DNA of 64,000 bases from Tetrapyrgos nigripes (GCA_013368315.1 JAACJM010000018.1:682001-746000), one strand, 5' to 3'. Shown: positions 22,748 to 34,165, counted from the stretch's first letter. Notes: generated from the letters alone by a model not told the origin. Translations and numbers: made by a program.

Positions 22748-23332
22748 TCATTTGGTAGATGTCAACCAGTGTTGATGCGCTACATTTCCATTTATATCTG
22801 ACATTTTGTCATACTTCATGAGCATGATCATTTTGTCTGATCCATGAACAGTCACTCTGTCTGATTGGAGGAATGTACCAAGTGAAAGTAATTGTTGGTT
22901 AAGATCAGCAACATAGTACACAGGGCTTATTTTGAAATAAAGAGACCCTTGTTGTATAATGACAGTACCAGCGGTGTTTGTTTTTGTAACTCCATTTGCA
23001 GTTTGGATGGAGATTGGATCAACTTTATGTGACTCAACAAAGTCGGTTAAGTCAAAGGTGTAATGTGCAGATGCTCCAGAGTTGAGTAACCAGGCATTGT
23101 CATAATGTTTCTGGTTGATGAGAGTATTCTTTCCCTTGCAATTCACACAAGATGAATAATAAGTCCCACAGGGACATAATATATTTGGTACATTATAAAT
23201 AGAGGGGTTCAAAGAACCCAGAGGAGCAGTATGTATAAATATGTTACAAGCATGTGTTAATAATAAATGAAGTGGGTTGATCGTGGGCAGCATCAGTGTT
23301 GGATTGATGGAAACCATCAGGATATGGGGCAA
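22748..23332 (-). pseudogene. copia protease region (element 2, active-site Asp lost)
   Basis: The frame holds for 194 residues and contains W-L-L-N-S-G-A-S-A-H near 23080, where the family has D-S/T-G-A. Asn in place of the catalytic Asp makes the protease inactive. Downstream L-L-S-L-G and the S-I-Q-T-A-N-G-V segment fit the fold and flap region. A C-P-C-G and C-V-N-C segment near 23180-23140 could be a remnant of a zinc-binding motif. Confidence 0.75.
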
Positions 23333-23351
23333 TGAGGTTTTCCCAGTGATA

Positions 23352-24580
23352 TCATTCCATGAAAGAACGATTGTCGGTGATGATGGAGGGATGAGAAGTA
23401 GTGGTAGAGGTGGAGGCTTCGGAATGAGACATGTTTTCTAGTTCAAGGTCTTTGAGGAGCTCACCAGTTGGCTTAATCCCATCATTATGAGCAGTTTTAA
23501 AGGCATTCTGGACAGATGAGAAGAATCTGTCAAAAGGCTTTACCAACTCGCTAAAGAAGGGTTTACACACATCTTTGGTAGAGGGCTCCATGACCACGAT
23601 GGCTGGAGTTTCCTTGAAGAACTTCACTGCATGTATGACATGAGAGTGTCCTAATTTAGTAGGATCCATACTCTGGGCTTGTTACTTCTGGCGTGTTTGT
23701 TCTCCAGCGTGTTTTCCACAGCCTTGCCAGTTGCCACATCTGCAGCCTTTGCCTCTCCAAGTGCTGCTGCTGCCATTACGGTGCTGCTGCTGCTGTTCCT
23801 CAAAGACAGGAGGTCTGCCTTTGCGTTTAATGACCGTGATTTTTCTGGCATTTTGAGATTTCTTTCTGCCACAAGTTTCCCAGGCATTGACATCAAGAGA
23901 GCCTGTTTCGAATGTGTCGACGTCATCCTCAGTTTCCCGAGCAATGACATAAGGATAAATATCTGCAGGGAGTTTGTTGATAACAATCATATACTGGAGA
24001 TACATGAGGATCTCGATTTTGTCACCAGCATTATTGATGCGAGTAAGATACATTTTGATGAGATCAATAGCGGCACCAGGGTGAGTGTTATGGGGAATCT
24101 TGACGTTCATAGCCCATTTGAAGTTCTGAAAGATTTCAGCAGCTCCTGGCTTACCATAGAGATTCTTGAGAGTAGCCCACATTTCTTTGGCAGTCTCGAT
24201 TTCTTCGAGTTTGGCACCAATAGCTTGAGTGACATGGAGTTTGATAACTCCTTGTCCCAGTCAGCAGTACTGCCATCATCAGCAGCAATGAAGTGTGTAG
24301 GAAGAGGAGCATCACTGGCAGCTTCACTAGCAGCATCAGTTGCAGCAGTGCCAGCTGTGGTACCAGCAGGAGCTGCTGGGGCAGCTGGAGGAGCTGGAGG
24401 GCTAACAATCTTGATATGACCTGGACAAGGAGTTTTGAGGACATAGGCCACAATTTGTATTTGCTGGCCCAAAGGGTATAGTTCGGTCCAGTGAGTTCTG
24501 GAACGGTGGACATGAAGCTTGATCCAGAAGATATTTGTGAAATGCGATCTGGGGATGAAGTCAACTGTCAGCATAACATC
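23352..24580 (-). pseudogene. copia gag (element 2, UBN2-like)
   Basis: The gag begins with ATG 24513 in the frame P-E-L-T-G-P-N-Y-T-L-W-A-S, typical of copia gag (DUF4219/UBN2). A frame change near 24460-24400 passes an Ala/Pro/Gln-rich stretch. The main domain continues at 24182 with A-T-L-K-N-L-Y-G-K, L-T-R-I-N-N-A-G and L-P-A-D-I-Y. A basic tail with R-C-G-N-W-Q-G-C-G-K-H resembles a degenerate zinc knuckle near 23720. The frame changes again into 23669-23352. Confidence 0.75.
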
Positions 24581-24909
24581 CTATATGCAAGATAAGCAGC
24601 AGCGTTAAGGATGCACCATAAAGTAAATGAAAAGCTGTGGCTAGCATGCTTATGACAGTGATTATCCCCAGTGTGCATTATAACAGCTTGCTGCCATGAA
24701 GGCACTACTGAGCACATACAGCAGCCATGAAGGTGCATGTAGAGAACGTCTGCCACTGAGGACGATATTCAAGCAGCCACTAAGGGTGCTACCAGGTATT
24801 ACACAGTCTAGGACTGCTGCCAGTGATGGCGCAATGTCCAGGGCTTGCGGGGCCCATAACCTGTTGAGCAGACTATGTTCTATATATGTAGTAGTAGCTG
24901 CATACTTAC
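24581..24909 (-). other. Predicted leader intron of copia element 2
   Basis: Directly after the 5' LTR on the minus strand, AG|GTAAGT begins at 24909. A branch-like and pyrimidine context precedes GCATATAG|G ending at 24581, one base before the ATG region of gag. The intervening 329 bases have no frame. Spliced leaders are known in some retroelements; here it is inferred from splice-site match and position only. Confidence 0.4.
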
Positions 24910-24910
24910 C

Positions 24911-26761
24911 TGGGGATGTAAAAGTGCTTGCTAAAGCGATTTGTTAGAGGTTAACAGTGATGAGTAGTAAGATAAATCCTTATTCTTGTAGGGCAATCTA
25001 CGAGCCCTTTTTATACTGTTCTAGATAGTACACATGACTACTTATCTAAGAACTATGATGTACAGTAAGTGTTGATACGCTGTACAAATTCGCAGTAAAT
25101 AACCCAAAACTAGCGCTAATACATGTTTAAGTTACTCTTAAATGGATAATAAGGACTAGAGTGAGTCCCGAACTGCTAGTCAAAGTACTAGGAATTAGGT
25201 GTATAGCCTAAGGGATGTTAATGGTCAATATTTATGGATAAGAAATAAGACTTGTTCAAAGTATTATAACAGATACATACTAGGGGATACAGCTATAGTA
25301 GCAGACCCACCTAACTACAAAGTCTACAAAGACTTACCAAACCTGCTATAGCAGCCTAATACCGCTAGTACGACTCAAGGGATAGAGAAGGAGGAGAAAC
25401 GCCCCTATTCACAGGTATGCGTTGGCATTACGAACCCAGATCAAAGGCTTAGACTGCTAGATCCAAAAGGACACGTCACCATCAGAGAATTCGGATATAT
25501 GGGATTCTAACCCGGATCTATACAAACTTGTGGTGCACATCTACAGATGATTAGAATGGCAAACTGGCACAATATTTATATCAATAGAAAGCTAGAAACC
25601 ATAGCTTTCAGATGGTACAAAGGGGATGAACTAGTGGCAACGATACTAAGTGTCTAAAGTGTTGTGAAGTTCACTAACGTAATAAGGTACAAAGTAGAGG
25701 GATTACTGATTCGGGCATAAGTATTACCGAAAGCAGTACTTACCGAGATCACTACGGATTGGCATCTTAAAGATAAGTGCGGTACTATCCTTTGCTATAA
25801 TACACTAGTTCGTAAGGCTTGAGCATTACTATTGAAGAGCTGGACTCAGATTAGCGGTATACAAGTTTAACTAGCGGTGTAAAGGAATAAGTATACGTTC
25901 AAAACTATAGAGAACAAAAGGAGGAGACTAGATACGAGGATACCCTAAACCCACAGGATTAGCGGTATTCTGAAGTGTAGTCATAAGTGGAGCCATCTGA
26001 GTCAGGTAGGCTATGGCCGCCAGTATCAGAGAGTACCCTACTAGTAAAGAGAGTGGAGCAAGGGACAGAGAAATCCTTACTACAAAAATTAGATAATATT
26101 CAAGTTTTCTGTATACCCTAATTAGAGTAGTTACTACTCTTACGGACTAGCGGTTAGAGTAGATTTTCTGTTTTCTTTGATATATTTTAGCGGACGTTGA
26201 AAAGAAATGTAAAACTGTATAGTTGTAGCTACAGGTAGTATAAAAGGACCAGGTATTACTAGTAGCTACCAAAGCAACGGACTGTAGAGTATCAGGATTC
26301 TCCCTATTTAGCGGTAGAGACTGTGAAACACGGACAAGAGCTTCTAAACAAACTTATCATACTCGCGTGGAGTCTAAACATACAGTGTTGGTTAAATCAG
26401 TGTTGAATATATTTGTTAGTTGTTTTGTGTTCATAACTTGTGTCCTTGAGACTTGGAAACTGTGTCTAAGGCATTGGCGCCTTCAAATAGAATTGAACTG
26501 GTTGAATTGATATTGTGTGTGTGCCTTCGTGCAAACCTTTACAAGAATCCCCCAAAAGATCTCTAAACTGTGGACTAAATTGAAGAGTATTCTACTTACT
26601 AGATACACTCGCAAAACAAACTATATAGGTTTTTCTGGTTGTGTTCTGTGTGCTAAGAGCACTTACTAGAGAAACAGCCTATTAGCGTATCTAACTAGAT
26701 TGCTATCTAATCTATATCTAATCTAATGTTGATGGCTGCTTACTAATCTGCCAATTCAACA
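24911..26761 (-). repeat. 5' LTR of copia element 2, split by an insert
   Basis: LTR pieces are 24911-25069 and 26688-26761. Together they equal the 3' LTR in length and order. The insert occupies 25070-26687. Two bases present in the 3' LTR at the junction are missing here. Confidence 0.85.
25070..26687. mobile_element. Non-autonomous element with TAGCGGT-type repeats, inserted in copia LTR
   Basis: The boundaries come from comparison with the intact 3' LTR. Both ends share GATACGCT in inverted orientation (left near 25073, right near 26683-26690). TAGCG or its complement occurs about nine times (near 25107, 25363, 25853, 25871, 25961, 26148, 26188, 26309, 26683), often as TAGCGGT. No transposase frame was found and no clean target duplication. 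The same design (short repeated motif plus weak inverted ends) is seen in the element at 1822-4200. Confidence 0.65.
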
Positions 26762-27100
26762 GATAGAAATGACGGATGCATCTTAATCTACTACCTCCAC
26801 CACCTTGAAGATTCCCACAGTCCAAAAAGTCCCAAGGAAGCTTCGTAGCCTCGGTGAAAGTGGAGCATTATAGTTAGCATATATACCTCCTATACCTAGT
26901 ACTCCTCTCTCCAAAAACAACCACAGCACCTTGATGTAGGGTGCAAACAAGCTATACGCTGCAAAATGCCCAGTCAAGCTACACAGGGCAATGCGTCACA
27001 CCTCGTTTACCCCTCCCTCTTGAAGTGGCACACCTGCACCCAGCATGAGGCCCAACACTAGAACCACTGCTGTGAAAACAGGAACAACCTCTGCTGAAGG
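26762..27100. other. Short region between copia element 2 and LINE
   Basis: No supported gene. It may contain the LINE 5' untranslated part; the exact 5' end was not found. Confidence 0.3.
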
Positions 27101-27230
27101 ATAAGCCTATGGCTACATCAGTGTCAAGTACCAGCTAACAGAGTCATACATCAAAGCCAATATCTGCAACGAAGATGGCAAAGAAGGACCATGAGACAAT
27201 GGCCATGGTGATGAAACACTGTATTGTACT

Positions 27231-28630
27231 ATGGAACTTTTGGACAAGAGGCAGGCTGAGCATGAGCTCATGGAATTGGTAATGTCCACTGTCCACTCTT
27301 TCATTGAACAGAGTAACTTTTTCAAGGATATCCAAGAAGCCCTCAGCATCACCAACAGAGCCCTCTCTACACTTGTCAATGACATAGACACCAAGATAGA
27401 GAAGACCATCAAGGCAACTATGCCCACATCCTATGCTGCCACTGCCGCTGCTCCCTCCTCTCCTCCACCTTCCTCCCCAGCTTTCACCCTTGCCCTCCAA
27501 GCTGAACGAACCCAAGCCCAAGTTGTGATCCAGTGCTGCCAAGTCCTGATAGTCCACACCAAGAGTGACCATGGTGAGGAAGTAGTGAAGTACAGTGCTG
27601 CGAACACAGTCAACTTTATCAATAACATCCTAGGAGCCATGGACACCCCTTGGACACCCCAGACAACTGCAGTATTCGGGCAATACGCAAACTCAAGGAC
27701 TCCAACAATGTGCTGGCAGAACTGTCCTGCCCTGAGGCAGCCAACTGGCTAAGGGGGTGTGCTGATGAATTCTACTGCCTGTCAGGTAATGTGTTACAGG
27801 TGGTCAGGCGGGATCACATTGTGATCTCCAAATGGGTCCCCACCACCTTCATCCCCCACAACGTTGGCATGCTTCACGAACTAGAGGAGATGAACAACCT
27901 GCCAGACCAGTCAATCACCAAGGCAAAGTGGGTGAATGGCACAAAGGATGGTAGGAAGTATCAGGGTCAACAACAGCCAACAAGCTGGTCATCAACGGCC
28001 TCCTTGCTGAAAATTCACGCTGCCCAACATAGTGGAAGATCCTAGAGGAACTATGATGCTACCACTGTGTGGAACTTGGGCACATCAAGCCAAACTGTCC
28101 AAGGCTCTCAATGGAGGGAGGCGAGATACCAGTATACAGAAATTGTGGAGATGGTCATGACACAAGAGAATGCACAAACAGTGAATGCATGTACTGTGTC
28201 AACTGTAAAACTGATACCCACTTGAGTTGTGACAGATCCTGCCCCATATTCCAACAGTGATGTGTGAACTGCAACAAACACCAGCCTACCAACACGTTGC
28301 CTTTCTTCCCTGCCAACGAAGATTGGATGTGGACCTCTGACCCAACAAATGCACCATGGGTGGGCCCACAGCCTAGAATGACTCAACAGCCACATAAACA
28401 ACAACATTGGCAAGTGACACTGGGGGAGAACAGCTGGTTCTCATTGTCAAACTCTGTACCAATAGGTCTCAATGCCCACTGGAACATCAAGCAAAGACTC
28501 ACTCAGACTGAGCCATCCCAGACTTCTATTGCTAATGTGCCATCCTCTAACCCTTCTTCCCTCTTAGATGGTGAAGCAAACTGAGACTACCCCCCACAAG
28601 ACATCTGAATCCTTCCAAGACAGCAACTCT
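27231..28630 (+). pseudogene. LINE ORF1 (gag-like, CCHC zinc knuckles)
   Basis: The N-terminal piece (27231-27640) has helical segments and an Ala/Pro/Ser-rich linker. An 11-base tandem duplication (TGGACACCCC[TA]) at about 27632-27653 moves the frame. The next piece (27650-28045) carries the nucleic-acid-binding middle. C-Y-H-C-x4-G-H-x4-C lies near 28050-28095, followed by a C/H-rich segment C-M-Y-C-V-N-C near 28190 and C-D-R-S-C near 28235. A second shift lies near 28045, and a TGA is at 28258. ORF1 proteins bind the LINE RNA. Confidence 0.7.
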
Positions 28631-29585
28631 CGACCTCGTCAATGAGGACAAGGACGACCCACTATCTGACCACTATGATATCATATGTATTCAAGAACCA
28701 TGGGTGGATGCCTTTGGTAATGCACAACAAAACTTCTGGTGGATCATGGTATACCTGTTCTCACGCCCAACACTGGATAGGGGAGTTCTTCTACATTCTA
28801 TTATCCTCATCAAAAAGTGTATCCTGACTGGGTCATGGTGGTCACCATCAAGACAATGTGGGACAGCTCCATGTCTTCAACATCTACAATGATGGGACCC
28901 ACTCCAGTAACCTCCAAGTCCTGCACTCCTATCTTGACCACTCTGTTACCTCACTTCTACAGGAGGATACTGACCACATGCTTTGGTGTGGTGACTTTAA
29001 CTGCCACCATCCCGCCTGGGACGACCCAAACCAAACACAACTTTTTCACTCTTCTGCACTAAACAATGCCCTGATACTGATTTGATTACTTAACAGATTT
29101 GGCATGACTATGATTCTGCCATCAGGAATCCCAACCTTCAAATCTAATGCTGGCAACTGGACTCGCCCAGACAACGTCTTCCTCTCAAGTCACTCTGAAG
29201 ACCTCAAACTCTCCTGCGATGTCACACCAGATCTCCTAGCAAATGGAGCAAACCACATCTCCATTGCCACCATCCTCCAATTGCCCACCACCCACCGCCA
29301 AAGTCAGACCTGCTATAACTTCCAACTCATGGACAAAAACGGTTCAAGAGGCAACTCAAGGAGCTCTCCCTGATCCCACCCTCAAGCCGTCTGGACACAG
29401 TGGACGATATGGAGAGGGCAGCCACTGACTTCACCAGAGCAGTACAGAAGACCATTGAAGCTGCTGTCCCACGAAGTAGCCCCTGCCCTCTGTCACATTG
29501 CTGGTGGACAGCCAAACTGAGAAATGACTACTGTCTTTGTCAACTGGTCTACCATTACCGTCGCATTCTGGAAGACCTGTGATAA
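28630..29585 (+). pseudogene. LINE endonuclease (EEP family)
   Basis: Motifs in order: I-I-C-I-Q-E-P near 28685, H-V-F-N-I-Y-N-D near 28880, W-C-G-D-F-N-C-H-H-P-x-W-D near 28985, and N-W-T-R-P-D-N-V-F near 29155. The active-site His of the S-D-H motif is altered to a N-H-I-S segment near 29250. At least three frame changes occur. The enzyme nicks target DNA to prime reverse transcription. The frame runs into the gypsy junction, so RT is lost. Confidence 0.8.
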
Positions 29586-29589
29586 AATC

Positions 29590-30000
29590 AGTGGTAATGG
29601 TACCAAAGGTCATTCTGGAACGTCATTTGGGATCAACAGTACATGTGTTGGATGGTTTTGTCCCTTGCATCCTTCAACATAATCATGAACAAATGCTGAC
29701 ATACCAGGCCACCAAAATTCTCTGCTAACTAGTTCATAGGTTTTGAATCAGCCTGGGTGTCCTGTGGTGAGACTATTGTGATGCATTTTGACTATGTCTC
29801 TATGTAATTGGTGGTCATAGGGAACATAGACTTTGCCTCGGAATAAAATAATCCCATCTTCATAATTCCATTCCTGTAAGGTCTTGACCAGTGAGTGTGG
29901 ACCATTGTTTAAAATGACTTTGAGAACACTCATGACTTCCTCTTTGATTTGTCTTCTCAATTTGGCATCTCCAATTGCAACCACTGTCCCCAGTCTTGTA
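29590..30000 (-). pseudogene. gypsy integrase, N-terminal part (element 1)
   Basis: H-H-N-S-L-T-T-G-H-P-G near 29765 is the first half of the H2C2 zinc-binding domain. F-W-W-P-G-M-type residues are recognisable across frames to about 29680. T-D-F-I-T-G-L-P near 29600 opens the catalytic core with its first Asp. The core ends there, at the junction with the LINE. Confidence 0.75.
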
Positions 30001-30149
30001 GCTCGAATTCTGAAGAATTTGGGACCTTGTTATTGTCTTCGACCCCCTCTTTATGGTCTGGTCTTCAAGAAAGAGGATCACTTCGATTGAGACTTCCTGG
30101 TTTATGGATCAGGATAAAGTCGAATCTGGTAAGAAATAAAGTCATCCTT

Positions 30150-31250
30150 GCTTGTCGTCAGCTAAGTTTCTGAGAGGTGGTGAAGTACTCCAGATTTTTG
30201 TGGTCTGTAAGGATCTCGATAGTATGTGGTGTGCCTTCAAGGTAATGTTGCCAAGCTTCTAATGCCCGTATAATTGCCAACAATTCTTTATCGTGAATAT
30301 TATAGTTTCATTTGGTCTCAGATAAGGATTTTGATAGATAAGCAACTGGATGCTACTTGTCGTCTGATCCTTTCTGCAATAAAATACCTCCTGTGGCATA
30401 GTTGGAAGCATCCACTTCTACTCGATATGGCTTAGAATGATCAGGCATTAATAAGACTGGTGAAGAAGTAAATGCATCTTTGAGTGCCTGAAAGGCTTTT
30501 TCCACATCCAAAGACCATTTCCACGGTTCATCCTTCTTCGTAAGATCGAAAAGTGGTTGAGCGACTTTAGAAAAATCATGTATAAAATGACGATAAAAGT
30601 TTCCAAATCCTAGGAACGATTGAATATCCTTCACATTTTGTGGGGTTGGCCATTCAGTAACGCCTTTGACTTTGATAGGATCCATTGCCAATGTGTTGTG
30701 AGAGACGATGAGACCTAGTAACTCTACTGAGCTGGCTTCGAAGGTGCATTTTTCTGGTTTGGCGTAAAGGTTGTTTTCCTGTTTGACCATTTGTCAGTGA
30801 TCTTCCAGGGTTTCCATGAAGATCAAGATATCATCCATGTAGATGATGCTCTTTCCTGAATCGATAAGTTCCTTGAAAAGGGTGTTCATCATTGCCTGAA
30901 ACGTTGCCAGGAAATTTATAAGACTGAAAAACATCACTCTATTTGCCTTGAATGCTGCCTTCTACTCATCTCCTTCTTTTATTTGTACATTATTATACCC
31001 CCATCAAAGGTTGATCTTGGAAAAAATCATGCCCCTTCAAGTTTGTTGACCAATTCTGATATGAGTGGTAAAGGGTATTTGTTCTTTATGGTCCCTTTAT
31101 TCAATGCTCGTTAGTCCTGTATGGGGCATAGTTTTCCGTCTTTTGACCCTTGGTAAATCCGGCCCAGATCTGTAATTCCGAATCTGATGTCGGGTACTCC
31201 TCTTCCTTCCCAACCTGTTCCCATTGGTTCAGAACATCCTCCCGACCAAA
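30150..31250 (-). pseudogene. gypsy reverse transcriptase and RNase H (element 1)
   Basis: The best frame (30790-30353) has L-Y-A-K-P-E-K-C-T-F, L-L-G-L-I-V-S near 30715, Q-S-F-L-G-F-G-N-F-Y-R near 30620, and the RNase H start V-D-A-S-N-Y-A-T-G. Upstream, I-I-Y-M-D-D-I-L near 30835 is the RT catalytic site, followed by a TGA at about 30795. The region 31250-30850 holds broken earlier RT motifs. RNase H continues to about 30200 with T-D-H-K-N-L-E-Y-F. Many frame changes make it non-functional. Confidence 0.9.
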
Positions 31251-31385
31251 GTCTTCTTCAGTAAAAATAGCCGTAGATTCTGAAGGACGATGAAAGGATC
31301 AAATAGTAACCCAATGACGCCGACCTGCAACCTTTGGCTGTCTGATTGGTTCTGACCATTTCACTTGGTAATCCTTGTGGTTGGT

Positions 31386-31650
31386 TCATGGGTTGATGAC
31401 AGTCAATTTGCAAGATTTGGGTTTAGTGCGTAGGTTAAGGACAGGAGGTTGTTTTAAAGTACATGTTTTGGGGCATCTAACCATATCCACCCTAGAAAAT
31501 GACCAGTCTACCTCTGGATTATGCTCCTCTAACCAATCAGTACCAAGAATTATATCATGATCTCCAATATCTGTAACATAGAATTTGGCTACTTCTTCGT
31601 GATAGTTTAACACATGATATCAATTGTTCATATACTCTGTGGTGTACTGT
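31386..31650 (-). pseudogene. gypsy protease-RT junction (element 1)
   Basis: The segment reads D-I-G-D-H-D-I-I-L-G-T-D-W-L near 31570, a hallmark after the gypsy protease active site. The D-S/T-G itself lies upstream, in a broken part around 31650-31690. Confidence 0.75.
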
Positions 31651-31684
31651 ACAACTCTTCCTGACAACATAGCAGGGGAGTATT

Positions 31685-33076
31685 TCAAAAATCCATCATT
31701 TTTGCCACAACATCTTTCAAATATACACTAGCTTGTTCCTTTTCTTCTCCTTCTAAGCCTTTGACCTTGTTTACCATATCCGAAATATCTTTGATTACAT
31801 TACAAGAGGGAGATGACGATGAAGTTTGAGCCACTGTTACAGGTGGCAAATTAGATGACAACAATGGAGTTGAAGTTTCAGCTGTCCTAACAGCATGAGG
31901 AGGAAAGTTACGAGAAGTATTTGGAGTATTTTGCAGGAATGTTGGACATTCGTTGCTCATGTGTCCAGGTTGCCTACATGCAAAACATGCTCCTAGTTTT
32001 CAGAGTTCTTTGGGTGTCAGTTTAGGCAAAGGAGTAAAGGATGAGTTAGCACCTGGTCCCATATTCATGAGCACATTTATGCTTGCTACTGTCCATCCTT
32101 GAGAAGGACTTGAATTTGTCCTTGGCATAGAGAATGGTCTCAATTGTCCTTCTCTCTCTCTCTCGTTTATCCATTCCAAATGGAGATCCATCACCCTTTC
32201 TCTATACTCGTTGAAGTCCTTCCACTTCGGCCACATTCCTGCCACCAACTTTTGAAGATCCCTCGGAAGACCTGCTTTATAGAAATGTAGAAGAGCTGTT
32301 TCTCTGTAGTCTGACTCTTCTCTATTATAGCTACTAATGTCCGTTCCCTTCATCCTAGCATTTTTGATTTTATTTCTCAGAACCTCATCAGCAGCAAGAG
32401 CTTTGAAGTCCCTTTTGAACCTATCCTTTATCTCCTTTAATGTCATCCATCGCCTTTCTTCTGGTTTGAGTTTCTGATGTAGGTAGTTATTGAATGAGGC
32501 TAACCATCACTTTGCCTCATCATGTTCTCCATTAAAAGTGTCAGGTTTCCTTCCTCATTCGGAAGTACTGTTAGAGTCGTTAGGTGCTATGCCAGACATG
32601 GCTGGATTGTCTGGATCGGAGGATTTGGACAATGAGGGGCTATGGATGGTCCTTTGTTAGACAGGATTGCAGGAGAAGAAGGGTTGTCTGATTCTGATGG
32701 ATCAGGGTTGATGGGTTATTAGAAGATGGATCTGGTAACGGATCTGATGCAGAAGTCGGATCAGGTGGTATGAGAAAAGAGGGTTCTGGATTTGGTTGAG
32801 TGTTTGTAGGGGTAGATGATCCTTGTTCTGGTTCAGTTTTGGAGTCTATAATAGGATGAGCTTTTTGAATAGTACAACTTCACACTCGATAGGAAGGGTT
32901 TCAGGAAGTGTTTGATTGTTGTACCTGTTAATACAGGGCTGGTTTTCACAGAATATATAAGGTTTCAAACTCTCTGAGTTATAATTACAGTCGAGAACCC
33001 TTGGTTTGAAGAAGACGTGTAGACAATTTGCACAGGGATGATTTGGATCTGCTGATGCAGACCGTTGACTTGTCAT
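31685..33076 (-). pseudogene. gypsy gag with zinc knuckle (element 1)
   Basis: The central frame (32446-32000) reads as the gypsy gag helical domain with W-P-K-W-K-D-F near 32220 and ends near a CCHC knuckle C-F-A-C-R-Q-P-G-H-M-S-N-E-C at about 31990-31950, just across a stop at 32000. A Ser/Thr/Pro-rich tail follows. The N-terminal part (33076-32846) has C-A-N-C and C-N-Y-N clusters of unclear role, then a Pro/Asp-rich stretch with frame changes. Gag would package the element RNA. Confidence 0.75.
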
Positions 33077-33726
33077 ATACTCTTTCTACAATCTTTTAGG
33101 GCCTTCTTTTCTGCCCTTTAAATCATCACAAGGATTCAAAGATAAAGGAGGTAGGTGTGCTGTAGTCTGTAAGGAACGGAATAGGTGTATTGTACTCTCT
33201 AAGGAATAGAGGTCCCGTAATCCTAACAACAGTTTCCTCGGTATTGAGGTTGAGGGTGACTCAGATGTACAAATAGACGGAAAGGATCACGTCACCTGGT
33301 CCCAGTTTCCAAACCCAATGATGTGTACAAATGAAGTTTCAATCATAACTCCTACTGCATGGCTGCACCAGTATTCGGTGTGTGGTAGATAGAGTGGAAG
33401 GGGAAGAGGAGGTTGTCCATAGTCAGGTGGGCTCTCAGGTGGTTTGAAGTGAATCTGAGAGAATGGGGTAGACACTTGCGATAGAGATTGGTGATGAAAG
33501 ACTCAAGAACAAATGGTTACAGCCAAATTGACACCAAGTCAACACAAAAGACATCTAGTCTCTTGTAGGCTATGACACCTGGTTGTTAACCAGTGGATAA
33601 AAAGGGGAAACAACGCTTGCAGTATGATATGGATGAGATAGAGATGAAAATGAAAGGAATTTAGAATCGGGATACGCAGGATAAAGGATGAAGGGACTCA
33701 AATAGTGAGGTGGGTGTAAGGGAGTT

Positions 33727-34165
33727 TGTTCAAGTGTCAAATAACCACCCAAGTCACACAGCTTGAGGACAGATACAAAGCAATTGATTGAGAGATAGAG
33801 ATAGAGATAGAGGAATGAGTAAGCTGACTATGCTCTACACTGCATAGTACTAGTATGGAGCAGAGACGAAGTGAACGAACTAAAGGACTAACTAGAATGT
33901 CTAGTGGTTTTATATAGAAAAGTGATGAATAGGTGATAGGAAAAAGATAGGAGAAACAGGAGAAACATAGGAGAAAGTGGAGAAATGTAGGGGAAAGATA
34001 GGATCAATAGGATGGAAGATTGATTGACACAGGTTCTATAAGGTTCAAAGTCATGATATAAAGTTTAAAAGGTTTATCTAGGAAATGCAATAAATGAATG
34101 ATCAGAAAATGGGTTTGATAATGAAGTAGAAGAAGGAGGACAAAGAACTGTAGCAGTTTGTGACA
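33727..34165 (-). repeat. 5' LTR of gypsy element 1
   Basis: On the minus strand it starts TGTCACAAACTGC and ends ATTTGACACTTGAACA. It is about 439 bp and clearly related to the solo LTRs at 54621, 54763 and 55567. The inner end is slightly shorter than the solo copies. Confidence 0.8.

Larger units (their letters stand above)
19418..26761 (-). mobile_element. Ty1/copia LTR retrotransposon 2 (degenerate, full length)
   Basis: Two LTR copies of about 234 bp bound the element: 3' LTR at 19418-19652 and 5' LTR at 24911-26761, the latter split by a 1.6-kb insert. On the minus strand the order is LTR, leader, gag, protease, integrase, RT, RNase H, polypurine tract, LTR. The LTRs start TGTTGAATTGG and end CATCCCCA. 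Flanks do not show a matching 5-bp duplication (minus-strand CTATC upstream, GGTGA downstream). That suggests recombination after insertion. Frames are broken in gag, integrase and at the RT catalytic region. Confidence 0.9.
27100..29585 (+). mobile_element. Non-LTR retrotransposon (LINE, Tad1-like), 3' truncated
   Basis: The order is ORF1 with zinc knuckles followed by an endonuclease, then the element stops. No reverse transcriptase, RNase H or tail is present. At about 29585 it meets the integrase of the minus-strand gypsy element. Motif style fits Agaricomycete LINEs of the Tad1 group. Confidence 0.8.
29590..34165 (-). mobile_element. Ty3/gypsy LTR retrotransposon 1 (3' truncated, degenerate)
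   Basis: Minus-strand order is 5' LTR (34165-33727), gag with zinc knuckle, protease, RT, RNase H and the start of integrase. It ends at about 29590 inside integrase, where LINE sequence on the plus strand begins. No 3' LTR is present. The protease, RT and integrase order is that of Metaviridae. Solo LTRs of the same family lie at 54.6-55.9 kb. Confidence 0.88.

Noticed and set aside
23679..24419. 246-codon plus-strand open frame
   Set aside because: It is antisense to copia gag, which has clear motifs on the minus strand; the Ala/Gly-rich translation mirrors the linker.
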